Assembly (NCBI RefSeq): GCF_028283785.1
Contig: NZ_JAPWKB010000002.1
Span: forward strand, 310,001 to 374,000
Direction of reading: 5' to 3'
DNA from: Paraburkholderia sp.
GTDB taxonomy: Bacteria; Pseudomonadota; Gammaproteobacteria; Burkholderiales; Burkholderiaceae
Length of the DNA: 64,000 bases
Shown: positions 35,804 to 44,831 of the stretch, piece after piece
How the letters are laid out: every line of letters begins with the position of its first letter
How positions within the stretch are numbered: position 1 is the first letter of the stretch
Made by a program: the position numbers and the translations under genes
Notes under the pieces: generated by a model
Database searches by the model: none
Told to the model about the DNA's origin: nothing
Seen by the model: the letters and a program-made list of their open reading frames with translations, nothing else

Positions 35804-37204
35804 TCACGCAAGCGTGCGCGACCAGCATTCGACCGTCACGCGCGCGCCCGGTTGCGCATCGCCGATCTTCAACGTGAAATCGTGCACGCGCATCACCGCC
35901 GACACGATGCTCAGCCCCAGCCCGGAACCGGCCAGATGACGTGTCGCTTCGCCGCGATAAAAACGCTGCAAGACCGCTTCGCGTTCGGCAACCGCGATGC
36001 CCGGCCCGTTGTCGACGATTTCGATTTGCGGACCGGCCATCGTGTCGGTCAGTTCGATCCGCACCGCGCCGCCCGCAGCGCAAAACTTGATCGCGTTATC
36101 GACGAGATTGCTGATCGCCTCGAACAGCAATGCGCGATCGCCGTGAATCGGCTCGACTGGCTGCACGCGCACATCGAAGCGGATATCACGACTTTCGGCG
36201 AGCGGCTCGTACAGTTCGCCGACTTCTTCGAGCAAGGATTCGAGTTCGACTTCGCCGAAACCGCCGCGCCGATGCAGCGTGCCGATTTCCGAAATGCGCA
36301 GCATCGCGCGAAACCGGTCGAGCAGCGCATCGGTCTCGGTGCGCGCACGCACGACGAGACTATTGACGGCATCGTCGCCGAGCGTATCGGTGCGTTCGGC
36401 GACATGCGCGAGCAGCGTGCGAACGTGCGCGAGCGGCGTGCGCAAGTCGTGCGCGATGCCGTCGCACGCGCCCTTCACTTCGTTCATCAGACGCTCGACT
36501 TCGGCCAGCATGTGATTGACCAGATGCGCGAGCATATCCACTTCGTCGCGACCGCCGACCGGCAAGCGCTGACCGAGATCGCCTTGCGCGATCAGCAGTG
36601 TCACGCGGCGGATCGCCTTCAGCCGCCGCATCTGCCAGATGCTCAGCGCAAGTCCGCCCGCGACGCCCGCCGCGAGACTCAGGATGCCGCCGAAAATCAG
36701 CGCGTTGATGATGCGCTCGCGGATCCGCAAGATATGCGTGAGATCGCGCGCGACCACCAGCGTCGAGCCGTCGGCGCGGCGCTCGGCCATCGCACGTACG
36801 ACGGGCGCGGCGACATCGCCCGGCACGGCGAGCTTCAGATCGAGCGTGCGGCCCTGACGATCGGCGCCGAGTTCGACCGGATCTTCGAGCACGTCGCCGG
36901 CCAGCAGACGGCCGTCGGGCGCGAACAGGCCGTAATAGTTGGTGTGCATCCGCTCGTGTTCCATCCGACGGTGGATGGCTTTCGACAGATCGACATCGGG
37001 CAGCGAATCGAAATAGATCAACTGCCAGTCCATGATGACGTCGGTGTCGCGCTCCATGTCGCCCGTCACCACGCAACCGATAAACCCCAGCAGCAACATC
37101 ACCGACAGAGAGAAGATCACCGCGTAGATCGACAGCAGCCGGAAGGTGGTCGAATGCCAGCGACGTCCGAGCGCGCTTTGCCCCGGGAAAGGTGTGTCCG
37201 TCAA
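35804..37204 (-). CDS. Sensor histidine kinase (two transmembrane segments)
   Basis: A 466-residue kinase. Membrane helices near 24-46 and 168-190 enclose a ~120-residue periplasmic sensor; a HAMP segment follows (RRVTLLIAQGDLGQRLPVGGRDEVDML). The HisKA site is GIAHDLRTPLAHV, the N box NLVDNAIKF and the G boxes DNGPGI and GSGLGLSI. It would phosphorylate the response regulator encoded 10 bases upstream. The signal is unknown; the sensor domain resembles that of QseC/PmrB-type kinases only loosely. Confidence 0.92.
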   Translation of the reverse strand: MTDTPFPGQSALGRRWHSTTFRLLSIYAVIFSLSVMLLLGFIGCVVTGDMERDTDVIMDWQLIYFDSLPDVDLSKAIHRRMEHERMHTNYYGLFAPDGRLLAGDVLEDPVELGADRQGRTLDLKLAVPGDVAAPVVRAMAERRADGSTLVVARDLTHILRIRERIINALIFGGILSLAAGVAGGLALSIWQMRRLKAIRRVTLLIAQGDLGQRLPVGGRDEVDMLAHLVNHMLAEVERLMNEVKGACDGIAHDLRTPLAHVRTLLAHVAERTDTLGDDAVNSLVVRARTETDALLDRFRAMLRISEIGTLHRRGGFGEVELESLLEEVGELYEPLAESRDIRFDVRVQPVEPIHGDRALLFEAISNLVDNAIKFCAAGGAVRIELTDTMAGPQIEIVDNGPGIAVAEREAVLQRFYRGEATRHLAGSGLGLSIVSAVMRVHDFTLKIGDAQPGARVTVECWSRTLA

Positions 37205-37214
37205 GATGCAGTAC

Positions 37215-37892
37215 TCACGCGAGGATATAACCGGAGCCGCGCACGGTCTGGATCATCGGCTTGACGCCAGGCGGATCGACCTTCTTGCGAAGCCGGCCCA
37301 TATGCACGTCGATCAGATTGGTGCCGGGATCGAAGTGATAGCCCCACACCGCTTCGAACAGCATGGTGCGCGTGATGGTCTGCCCAGCGTGTCGCATCAT
37401 GAATTCGAGCACGCGATATTCGGTGGGCAGCAGCACGATTTCTTCGCCGTCGCGGTGTACCTTGCGCGAGATCAGATCGAGTTCGAGCACGCCGACGCGC
37501 AGCGTGGTTTCCGTCGGCACGACGGGTGCCTGACTGCGGCGCAGCAGCACTTCGAGCCGCGCGGTCATCTCTTCGGGATCGAACGGCTTGGTCAGATAAT
37601 CGTCGCCGCCCGCGCGCAGACCGCGCACGCGTTCGTCGACATCGCCGAGCGCGCTCAGCATCAGCACCGGCGTCTGGATGCCGACACTGCGCATCGTCGT
37701 GAGAATCGTCAGACCGTCGATGCCGGGCAGCATCCGGTCGAGCGTGATCACGTCGTAATCGTCGCTGATCGCGCGGGCCATGCCGTCGCGGCCATTCGCG
37801 ACCCAATCGACGGAATAACCGCGGTTTTTCAGTTCACCGACGATCTCGCTCGCGGTGATTTCATCGTCTTCTATTGTCAGCACTCGCGACAT
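37215..37892 (-). CDS. OmpR-family response regulator
   Basis: A 225-residue regulator with an intact receiver (IEDDE pocket, phospho-Asp in TLDRMLPG near residue 52, LSA for the Thr/Ser site, TKPF Lys) and a complete winged helix (LLPTEYRVLEFMM, VHMGRLRKKV, VRGSGYILA). It is the first gene of a regulator / kinase / degenerate-regulator operon and is divergent from a secreted DUF4148 protein, a frequent target arrangement. The kinase gene starts 10 bases after its stop. Confidence 0.93.
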   Translation of the reverse strand: MSRVLTIEDDEITASEIVGELKNRGYSVDWVANGRDGMARAISDDYDVITLDRMLPGIDGLTILTTMRSVGIQTPVLMLSALGDVDERVRGLRAGGDDYLTKPFDPEEMTARLEVLLRRSQAPVVPTETTLRVGVLELDLISRKVHRDGEEIVLLPTEYRVLEFMMRHAGQTITRTMLFEAVWGYHFDPGTNLIDVHMGRLRKKVDPPGVKPMIQTVRGSGYILA

Positions 37893-38335
37893 GATTTTTC
37901 GCCTGAGACGGCGCGCTTCTGGCGCGTCGACAGTGGGCGCGACCGGTTACCAAACAGGTCTCAATAATGCCATATCCAACCTTCGGCGAAATCGCACGGA
38001 CGTTCGTCCGGAGCGTTTTCCACACTGCCGAAAATCGCCGAAAGCGCCTGTTTTCAGGGCTTTGACGACAGCGAGCCACGGCCGCGCGGGCTGGATGAAA
38101 CTTAATTTAAGGTCGGCGGCTCGCCGATGGCGGCCTCGCGCGGTGAGTCATTCGGTCGCGCTTATTGGCTTGTTTTTTCAGCGTGATCACGGTCGTACAA
38201 CGGGTTCGCGGATCGGGCCTCGCGAAGATAAAAGTTCTTTCATCTTTACGACGCGCTGGCGCTTCGATCGATCCCCTACGCTGTGTCCATGCCGCGAACA
38301 AAGCGGCCAATAAAACCGGACCTTGGACCTTGAAA
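37893..38335. promoter_or_regulatory. Divergent region between the two-component operon and DUF4148 gene
   Basis: A 443-base gap that must hold both promoters. It contains the palindrome CTTAA-T-TTAAG (38101-38111) and, closer to the DUF4148 gene, the near-direct repeat GTTCTTTCATCTTTACG (about 38233-38249), which resembles OmpR-type tandem half-sites. No ORF in it is convincing. Confidence 0.5.
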
Positions 38336-38653
38336 ATGACACTCGCAACGAAGACGCTGGCACTCGCCGCACTCCTGATTTCCAGCGCATCGGCGATGGC
38401 CGCGCCGCATCTGACGCAGCAGCAGTGCAGCGACTATCCGTTCACGCATACGAAGAACGAGGTGTCGCACGCGCAGTTGCAACGCGAACTGGGCGAACTC
38501 GAATCGCGCGGCTACAGTCCCGGCGACGACGCCTCGCAATATCCGTACGATCTCGAACGCGCCGAAGCGAAATTGCAGGTCGATTTCCGGCACGATTGTC
38601 TGCCCGCCGCACACGCGACGCAAACCAGCGCGACGATCCAGCACGCTGGTTGA
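38336..38653 (+). CDS. Secreted DUF4148 protein
   Basis: A 105-residue protein with a clear Sec signal (MTLATKTLALAALLISSASAMAA, read as two parts, cleaved after MAA). The mature part has the DUF4148-like SHAQLQRELGELESRGYSPGDD...YPYDLERAEAKL region. DUF4148 proteins are small periplasmic proteins abundant in Burkholderia, often next to and controlled by two-component systems; their function is unknown. Two Cys remain in the mature protein and could pair. It ends just before a strong terminator. Confidence 0.82.
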   Translation: MTLATKTLALAALLISSASAMAAPHLTQQQCSDYPFTHTKNEVSHAQLQRELGELESRGYSPGDDASQYPYDLERAEAKLQVDFRHDCLPAAHATQTSATIQHAG

Positions 38654-38708
38654 ATCGGGCATGCGCGACGGATGGCGCGAGCCATTGCGCAACGCGTCCG
38701 CGCAAATA

Positions 38709-38736
38709 AAAAAACCGGCGATGTCGCCGGTTTTTT
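38709..38736. terminator. Strong bidirectional terminator
   Basis: Six A, CCGGCG, loop ATGT, CGCCGG, six T: a textbook intrinsic terminator readable from both strands. It separates the DUF4148 gene from the convergent ppnP gene. Confidence 0.9.
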
Positions 38737-38758
38737 CATGCTGTGACGCGACTCGCGT

Positions 38759-39082
38759 TTAGCCGTAGTGGCACACGTAGTCCATCGTTTCCAGCACTTC
38801 GATATCGAAGCTGCTGTTGCCCGGCACCGAGAAGCTGTCGCCCGTGCGGTATTCCTGCCACGTATCGCTGCCGGTCAGGCGGATCTTGCAATGACCGGCC
38901 TGTACGTCCATCACTTCCGGCGCGTCCGTGCCGAACTTCAGCGTGGCCGGGAAAATCACGCCCAGCGTCTTGCGGCTGCCGTCGGGGAAAACGACCGTGT
39001 GCGACACGCATTTGCCGTCGAAATAGATATTGGCTTTCTTGACGACGGAAACCTGATCGAACTGAGTAGGTGTGACAGCCAT
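38759..39082 (-). CDS. ppnP: Pyrimidine/purine nucleoside phosphorylase (DUF1255)
   Basis: A 107-residue cupin-fold protein matching PpnP/YaiE in length and motifs: [58 protein letters not shown] and VCHYG at the end. PpnP cleaves purine and pyrimidine nucleosides with phosphate, giving the base and ribose-1-phosphate, and feeds salvage. It stands alone between a terminator and the next gene. The start MAVTPTQFD is chosen because it matches the family N-terminus; the spacing from AAGGAA is rather long. Confidence 0.92.
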   Translation of the reverse strand: MAVTPTQFDQVSVVKKANIYFDGKCVSHTVVFPDGSRKTLGVIFPATLKFGTDAPEVMDVQAGHCKIRLTGSDTWQEYRTGDSFSVPGNSSFDIEVLETMDYVCHYG

Positions 39083-39251
39083 GACGCTATGGTTCCTTGC
39101 GAGTGATCGTCGCGACAACGGGTGTGTCGCGCGGGATGCGGGCGAACCGGAAGAACGCCCGCTGAAGCCAGAAATATAGCAAAAGCCGATACGACCGCTG
39201 TAGTGCGCAGGCTCGATTACGCGATCTGTCGTGCGCGATCCGGCGGGCCGC

Positions 39252-39935
39252 TCAATCCGGGCGCGTTGCGGCGAGACTGAGGGCTTCGATGTCCGCCGCT
39301 TCGATGTGGCGTCCGGGCGGCTGCTTGCGCACGACTTCGAGCATCGCCAGGCCGACACTGCGCGTGGTCGCCACCTGTTTGGGAAACAGCGCCTTCGCGA
39401 GCGACAGCACAGGTTTCAGGATCCAGTAGATCGACTGATACGCGCGCGTTTTCGAACGGATACCGTCGAGCGGCACGATCACGCCCGGACGGAACAGATA
39501 CGCGGACCGGAACGGCAGGCGCAGCAATGCGTTTTCAGTGCGGCCTTTCACACGCGCCCACATGCTGCGGCCGCGTTCGGTGCTATCCGTGCCCGAGCCG
39601 GATACGTACGTGAAGGTCATGCCGGGGTTCAGTTGCGCGAGCAGTTTGGCGATGGCCAGCGTCAGATCGTAAGTCAGACGCGTGTAGTCGGCCTCGCTCA
39701 TCCTGAACGACGACACGCCGAGGCAGAAAAAACACGCGTCGAAACCGCGCAGATCGTCGGCGATCGCGGCGCAGTCCATCAGATCGGCGTGCACGACGCC
39801 GCTCAGTTTCGGGTCGCGCTGCGGCGTCGCCGAGCGACCGACGGTGCGCACTTCGGAGACGTCGGGCGCGAGCAGGCATTCGCGCAACACGCCTTGACCG
39901 ACCATGCCGGTGGCGCCGAACAGCAGAACTTTCAT
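39252..39935 (-). CDS. NAD(P)-binding atypical SDR (NmrA/HTATIP2-like)
   Basis: A 227-residue Rossmann protein with the nucleotide motif GATGMVGQG at residues ~7-15, then [18 protein letters not shown], and RPGVIVPL. Active-site SDR residues are not fully kept (SGSGTDS and [10 protein letters not shown] stand where S and YxxxK would be), as is usual for this branch, whose members act as redox sensors or reductases. The gene follows tetR on the same strand with a 91-base gap, so TetR probably controls it. Confidence 0.82.
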   Translation of the reverse strand: MKVLLFGATGMVGQGVLRECLLAPDVSEVRTVGRSATPQRDPKLSGVVHADLMDCAAIADDLRGFDACFFCLGVSSFRMSEADYTRLTYDLTLAIAKLLAQLNPGMTFTYVSGSGTDSTERGRSMWARVKGRTENALLRLPFRSAYLFRPGVIVPLDGIRSKTRAYQSIYWILKPVLSLAKALFPKQVATTRSVGLAMLEVVRKQPPGRHIEAADIEALSLAATRPD

Positions 39936-40026
39936 GCGGATTTCCTTGCGGGTGCGGGTGCGGATGCTTGTGTGGGCGCTGATGCAGACGCGTGTGGACC
40001 TGCGACGACGCTCGGGCGACGGTTCA

Positions 40027-40599
40027 TCACGACTTCGACACCGCGTTCCAGAACGCGTCGAATCCGGCGCGCGTGTAGTTGTCGGCGGCATCCGGCTCGC
40101 GCGCGATAAACGACAACGTGGTCTCCGCGATGGATTCCATGATCGCCGCGACGAACAAGGGCGACTGCCCTTTCAGGTTGCCCGTCGTTACGACTTCATC
40201 GAGCGTCGCGCCGATCTCTTCGAACGCTTTCGCGCCGAGCTGGCGGGTGTCGTCGGTGATGCGGTCGGACACGCTCAACTGGCTCATCGCGCGACGCTGC
40301 GCCGGATGCGTCGCGCCCCACTGGATGTAGCGCTCCCACGCGTGCTGCACGCGCGCCTTCAACGTTTTCGACGCCGGACGGCCGTGCCGGAACGCGACCG
40401 CCAGATCGGCTTTCAGCGCGAGATAGAGCGCGTTCAGCAACGCGTCCTTGTCGTCGAAGTACGTGAAGATCGTCCCTTCCGCGACGCCTGCCTGCTTTGC
40501 GATCTTCGAAATCGGTCCGCCGGTTCCGTGTTCCGCAATCACCTGCGCAGCGGCCAGCAGGATCGCGCTGCGTTTTTCATCACTGAGAGGCCTGGCCAC
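40027..40599 (-). CDS. TetR-family repressor
   Basis: A 190-residue TetR protein. The helix-turn-helix is ILLAAAQVIAEHG...ISKIAKQAGVAEGTIFTYFDDKDALLNALY (about residues 11-55), well conserved. The C-terminal ligand domain is helical and not diagnostic. A palindrome TTGAGTATGTGCTCAA lies 15 bases upstream of its start, the expected autoregulatory site. The NmrA-like gene follows on the same strand. The effector is unknown. Confidence 0.9.
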   Translation of the reverse strand: MARPLSDEKRSAILLAAAQVIAEHGTGGPISKIAKQAGVAEGTIFTYFDDKDALLNALYLALKADLAVAFRHGRPASKTLKARVQHAWERYIQWGATHPAQRRAMSQLSVSDRITDDTRQLGAKAFEEIGATLDEVVTTGNLKGQSPLFVAAIMESIAETTLSFIAREPDAADNYTRAGFDAFWNAVSKS

Positions 40600-40614
40600 G
40601 ATACGTGTCTATAG

Positions 40615-40630
40615 TTGAGTATGTGCTCAA
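40615..40630. promoter_or_regulatory. Probable TetR operator TTGAGTATGTGCTCAA
   Basis: Palindrome TTGAG-N6-CTCAA, 15 bases upstream of the tetR start. It shares TTGAGT-N4-[AG]CTCA with a site upstream of the SDR gene at 46762. Confidence 0.6.
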
Positions 40631-40831
40631 TCATATCGCCGTATGCGCACTTCGCGCAACCGCTGGTCGTGTCGCGACATCGTCTGCCTGACCTCGATGT
40701 GGCACGACGCGTCATTTTCGCGCGGACATTTTCAATCGGCGGACGCCGCGCGGACCTGACAGTTAGTTGCCTCCGGTTCGTCGTTTCGGTTTTTGTTTTA
40801 TCGGGATTTATTTAACGGCGATGCAATCGAA

Positions 40832-40850
40832 AATTCGCATTGTGCGAATT
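40832..40850. promoter_or_regulatory. Palindrome AATTCGCA-TTG-TGCGAATT upstream of the propeller gene
   Basis: A perfect 8-bp inverted repeat with a 3-base centre, 71 bases before the GTG start and in an A/T-rich leader. It may be an operator or an RNA hairpin. Confidence 0.45.
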
Positions 40851-40921
40851 ATTTACGATTAAATTTCCGATGCATTTGTGTGAGGATTAAAACGCGCTTT
40901 AACCTCGCAAGGATTTTTGTC

Positions 40922-43108
40922 GTGAAACCCGTTATTCGTCTTGTCGCGGCCTTGCTGGTCGTCGATGCGCTGTGTCCCCTTTCCGCGTTCGCCCAGTCTC
41001 AATTGACTTACACGACGTCGTGGATCGGCAATAGCTTTGGTTTCGGTGACGGCAAATGGATGCAGCAGGATATTCAGGCCATTAGCGTCGGCACCGACGG
41101 CACGGTTTATACCAATGCGCCGTGGGACGAAAGCGGCAGCGAAATCGCCGCGTATCGCGCGGGCGACAAACTCGCGGTCGCAGGCAATACGCACGGCTGG
41201 GGCGCGGCCGGCGGCGACGCGATCGCGACCAACCGGACGTATCTGTATGCGGCGATGTCGATTGGCAACGAGAGCAATGCGCTGGTCGGCGCCGATTATC
41301 CGGCCGCCAATCTGACCTGGTATGGGATTACACGCCGCACGCTCGCGAATATCGCGACCGGCGCGCCGTTTACGGCCGGGATCGGCAATAGCGCGAACGC
41401 CACCAAGAACAGTTTCCTGATGCTCGACAGCGTGACGACCGGCACCGACGCGAGTATTCGCGGACTCGCCGCCACCGACACCGAGCTCTACGTCGCCGAC
41501 ACATCCAACAGCCGCGTGCTGGTGTTCGACGCAAACTCGATGCAGCAATTGCGCTCGTGGAGCGTGCCGTCGCCGACGCGCATCGCGATCGACACCGACG
41601 GCACACTGTGGGTGCTCAGCGGTGCGCCCGGCGCGGCCGACCAGAGCGTGCTTCACACCAGCGCGACGGGCGCCGCGCTGACTTCCGTCGCGCTACCGTC
41701 CGACGCGATTCCCACCGACATCGCGATGGGGCCGTCCGGCCAGATCCTGATCGCCGACAACGGCGCGAAGCAGCAAATTCTGGTCTACACGAAGAGCGCG
41801 AATGCCGCGCCGCAACTGACGTCGAGTTACGGCACGCGCAACGGTCTGTTTCACGTCACGCGCGGCGTGCCGGGCGAGCGGCGCTTCGACGGCATCACCG
41901 GCATCGGCGTCGATGCATCGGGCAATCTGTACGTCGCGCAAAACAACGAAGGACCGCGTCCGACCGGATCGGCGACGGTCGGTCAGGGCGCGGTGCTCGA
42001 AAGCTATAACTTCGCGCGACCGGCGCTCAACTGGCGGCTTTACGGTCTGCTGTTCGTCGACAGCGCCGCATTCGATCCGGCCACGCCGACCAACGTCTAC
42101 ACCGGTTCGAAGCGCTTCACGCTCGATTACAGCCAGCCGGCCGGACAGGAATGGTCGTACGCGGCCTTCACGCTCGACCGCTTCACGTATCCGGACGACC
42201 CGGCGTTTCACGAGCCGCGCGGCGTGCGCGGCGAACCGATGGTGCGGCGAATCAACGGGCAGCCGTTTCTCTATACGCTCGACACGGGCGCGCATTATCT
42301 GAACGTCTACCGCTTCAATAGCGCGACGATGGGCGAGATCGCGATTCCATCCGGCCTGCTCGCGCAGAATCCGATTCCCGGCACGTGGCCCGCCGCGCAA
42401 CCCACGTACGGCGAATGGTTGTGGCGCGACACGAACGGTAACGGTACCGTAGACGCCAGCGAGATCAGCGGCAATGCATCGACCGGCAGCACCGTGGGCA
42501 ACGGTTTCTGGTGGGTCGACAGCGCCGCCAACGTGTGGCTCGCGACGCCCATCAGCGGTATCCGCGAAATGCCGTTGCAAGGTCTCGATGCGGCCGGCAA
42601 TCCGATCTACACGTATGCCAGTTCGACGATGTTCGCGATGCCCGCGCCGTTCACGCGCGTCGCGCGCGTGATCTATCTCGCCGATACGGACACGATGTAT
42701 CTGTCCGGTTTCACCGCGGCGATCCCGTACGATACGACGCACTGGAAAGAAGCGGGACCGGTGCTCGCGCGTTACGACAACTGGCGTTCGGGCGCGCCGT
42801 CGCAGCAATACACGATCGCGCTGCCGTGGGATACGTCGAGCAATCCGCAGCGCACGACCGTCGGCATCGCGGTGGCGGGCAACTATATTTTCGTCGCCGA
42901 GTTGTACACCGCGAAGGTCGATGTGTACGACGCGCGGACGGGCCAGGCCGTCGGCTATATGACGCCGGGCGCGAGCGTCGGCAGCACCAGCGGCTGGGTC
43001 GATGTGTATCTCGGTATCAGCGCGGTCCAGCGCGATACCGGCGAATACGTGATCCTGCTCGAAGACGACGCGCGCGCGAAAATCCTGATGTACCGGTGGA
43101 CGCCTTGA
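40922..43108 (+). CDS. Secreted beta-propeller (NHL-like) protein with an EF-hand-like loop
   Basis: A 728-residue protein with a Sec signal (MKPVIRLVAALLVVDALC, cleavage after AFA before QSQLTY). The body repeats NHL/propeller-type blades: IRGLAATDTELYVADTSNSRV, PTDIAMGPSGQILIADNGAK, ITGIGVDASGNLYVAQNNEG. A calcium-loop-like DTNGNGTVDASE lies near residue 505. Such proteins are extracellular or periplasmic binding or lyase-type scaffolds; no enzyme residues are evident. GTG 40922 is chosen because AAGGA precedes it by nine bases and it gives the signal peptide; the open frame upstream to 40793 has no leader features. It stands alone. Partner unknown. Confidence 0.75.
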   Translation: MKPVIRLVAALLVVDALCPLSAFAQSQLTYTTSWIGNSFGFGDGKWMQQDIQAISVGTDGTVYTNAPWDESGSEIAAYRAGDKLAVAGNTHGWGAAGGDAIATNRTYLYAAMSIGNESNALVGADYPAANLTWYGITRRTLANIATGAPFTAGIGNSANATKNSFLMLDSVTTGTDASIRGLAATDTELYVADTSNSRVLVFDANSMQQLRSWSVPSPTRIAIDTDGTLWVLSGAPGAADQSVLHTSATGAALTSVALPSDAIPTDIAMGPSGQILIADNGAKQQILVYTKSANAAPQLTSSYGTRNGLFHVTRGVPGERRFDGITGIGVDASGNLYVAQNNEGPRPTGSATVGQGAVLESYNFARPALNWRLYGLLFVDSAAFDPATPTNVYTGSKRFTLDYSQPAGQEWSYAAFTLDRFTYPDDPAFHEPRGVRGEPMVRRINGQPFLYTLDTGAHYLNVYRFNSATMGEIAIPSGLLAQNPIPGTWPAAQPTYGEWLWRDTNGNGTVDASEISGNASTGSTVGNGFWWVDSAANVWLATPISGIREMPLQGLDAAGNPIYTYASSTMFAMPAPFTRVARVIYLADTDTMYLSGFTAAIPYDTTHWKEAGPVLARYDNWRSGAPSQQYTIALPWDTSSNPQRTTVGIAVAGNYIFVAELYTAKVDVYDARTGQAVGYMTPGASVGSTSGWVDVYLGISAVQRDTGEYVILLEDDARAKILMYRWTP

Positions 43109-43344
43109 GCGTGCAAGACGGCGCGCGATTGCGTCGTCCCGCGAATGTTGCCGAAGGTTCGCTGTCTGGTGACGCACTCTTCCCGGTTTTGAAACGATCG
43201 TCGCCGAAGAACGGCGTAACATGCGCACAACCCGCCGCCAGCGACATCTCCGGCGCGTGATTGTGTTGTCTGTTGATACAATGACGCGGTGAAGTCACCT
43301 ACTCCTGAACGCACTTCGCGGTGCGTCAACCGCGACGCTCTCTC

Positions 43345-43872
43345 ATGCAACATCCCGAACCTTGCGGGCCGACCATCGCGTCCGGCCCGCGTCCCGTTTG
43401 CGACGGCACGATGTCGGCCGGAGGCTTCGGCGACCTGATCACGCGCACGCGCGCGGTTATGTGGGAACTTTGCACGCAACGCACGCAAGCCGAGCTGGGC
43501 ATCACGACCTCGCAGGCGTCGATCCTCCTGTCGATCGCGAACGGCACCGGCAGCACGTCGGCCGATCTCGCGCGCGAACAGGGCATCGATGCGAGCGCGG
43601 TTACGCGGCTGGTCGATAAACTCGCCGATCTCGGTTTGATCGAGCGTCACCGGAGTTCGGCAGACCGCCGGGTCGTCCATCTGTCGCTCACAGCACAAGG
43701 CGAGCGCATCGCCATTCAGGTGCCGCGCATCTTCACCGACATGCTGAACCAGATCCTGACCGACTTCACTCCCAACGAAGTCGCTTTGCTCAAACGCATG
43801 CTGGGCCGCATCCTGACCAACGCCGGCCATCCGGTCGCGGCGTCGCTCCAGCGCACGCTGGCCGGATCCTGA
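43345..43872 (+). CDS. MarR-family regulator
   Basis: A protein of about 175 residues with a MarR winged helix: LGITTSQASILLSIANGTGSTSADLAREQGIDASAVTRLVDKLADLGLIERHRSSADRRVVHLSLTAQG, read in overlapping short motifs (residues ~50-120). The start is uncertain: GTG 43321, ATG 43345 and ATG 43411 are all possible and none has a good ribosome site. MarR proteins bind phenolic or oxidant signals and repress neighbours. The dead prenyltransferase-like gene follows after 21 bases and is probably in the same transcript. Confidence 0.85.
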   Translation: MQHPEPCGPTIASGPRPVCDGTMSAGGFGDLITRTRAVMWELCTQRTQAELGITTSQASILLSIANGTGSTSADLAREQGIDASAVTRLVDKLADLGLIERHRSSADRRVVHLSLTAQGERIAIQVPRIFTDMLNQILTDFTPNEVALLKRMLGRILTNAGHPVAASLQRTLAGS

Positions 43873-43893
43873 TCCGCCTCAACCGAATCAACG

Positions 43894-44667
43894 ATGACCC
43901 CAGAAATTTTGCAGCAGTCCCAAGCCCCGATTTCAGCCGATCTCGCCGCGATCCTGAACGTGTTGAGCCAGGAACAGAGTGCGCATCTGACGTTCGCGAA
44001 GCCGTTCATCAACGCCGCAATCGCGAACGAACATCTGATTGCGAGCAGTGTGTTGATGCTGTCGGCGCGCGCAGCCGGCGCAGCCAGTGACGACGACCGC
44101 GATGCGCCGACCTTGCACGCGTTCGCAGCGGCGATGGAGCTGATGGTGTTGTCGCTCGAAGCGCACGCGCGGCTCGGCAATCAGCGTTCGGGCGACGCAG
44201 CGCAGGCGCAGAACGAAGGCGAAGGCGAAGTGTCGAGTCCGCTGTTGTCGCTCGGCACGCCGGCGGGTGTGTTGCTCGGCGACGTGTTGTATACGCGGGC
44301 GTTTCAGATCGTCGTGAAGACCGGACATGCGCCGGGTCTGACGGAAATCGCGCGCGCGACCGAGCGAATGGTAACGGCGGCCGCGCGGGAACACATCGCG
44401 ACGACGGCCGGCACGCACCCCGCACCCGACGATCCGGCACGCGTCAATCCGTTCCGGCGCGAAGCGTACGCGGCATGCTGCCGGCTCGCCGCCGTGCTCA
44501 CGCCGGTGACGCAGGATCAGCACGCGCTGCTGTTTTCGCTGGCGGACAGGATGACGGGTTCGGTGCAACTGGAATCGGCGTTGCCGGATACGAGCGTGTT
44601 GCGCGATTGCTTCGCGCCGTCGATGTATCGGGATGCGTTGAGCGGTTTGCTTGCTTCGCTCGTTTGA
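43894..44667 (+). CDS. Catalytically degenerate polyprenyl-synthase-like protein
   Basis: A 257-residue helical protein. By eye it aligns with octaprenyl diphosphate synthase IspB from its N-terminus: VLMLSARAAG against VLAARAVG, AAMELMVLSLEAHARLGN against the helix carrying LLHDDVVDES, and GVLLGDVLYTRAFQIVV against VLVGDFIYTRAFQMM. Neither aspartate-rich motif survives: the first is LEAHARLGN and the second ESALPD. It also lacks the N-terminal GGKRIRP (IANEHLIAS here). It therefore cannot bind magnesium-diphosphate normally and is probably a pseudoenzyme. It is 21 bases behind MarR and convergent with flhC. The alignment is my own and unscored. Confidence 0.65.
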   Translation: MTPEILQQSQAPISADLAAILNVLSQEQSAHLTFAKPFINAAIANEHLIASSVLMLSARAAGAASDDDRDAPTLHAFAAAMELMVLSLEAHARLGNQRSGDAAQAQNEGEGEVSSPLLSLGTPAGVLLGDVLYTRAFQIVVKTGHAPGLTEIARATERMVTAAAREHIATTAGTHPAPDDPARVNPFRREAYAACCRLAAVLTPVTQDQHALLFSLADRMTGSVQLESALPDTSVLRDCFAPSMYRDALSGLLASLV

Positions 44668-44752
44668 TGCGCGGGGGTTTGTCCGTCCGGATCTGGCCGA
44701 AGGCTGACTGGACGCTGGACTGAAGCTTGGGGAACGCCGGATTGCGGCGGGT

Positions 44753-44782
44753 GACACGACCGGATCCGCCGGATCCGGTGTC
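44753..44782. terminator. Hairpin between the pseudo-prenyltransferase and flhC
   Basis: CCGGATCC (44760-44767) and GGATCCGG (44771-44778) pair around a 3-base loop, with flanking GACA and TGTC extending the stem after a bulge. It lies between the convergent stops at 44667 and 44832. Confidence 0.5.
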
Positions 44783-44831
44783 AGGACAATAAGCTTTTAT
44801 CTGTTACACGCAACGGCCTGAGCCGTCGCAA

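Larger units (their letters stand above)
40600..40921. other. Divergent gap between tetR and the propeller gene
   Basis: This 322-base stretch holds the tetR operator at 40615-40630 and an A/T-rich second half (40780-40915) with the palindrome at 40832-40850. No gene is supported in it, although the propeller frame is open from 40793. Confidence 0.6.

Noticed and set aside
43260..43320. TTGT...ACAA spaced sequence upstream of marR as a MarR operator
   Set aside because: TTGTCTGTTGATACAA is present, but the arms are only 4 bp and such matches are expected by chance.
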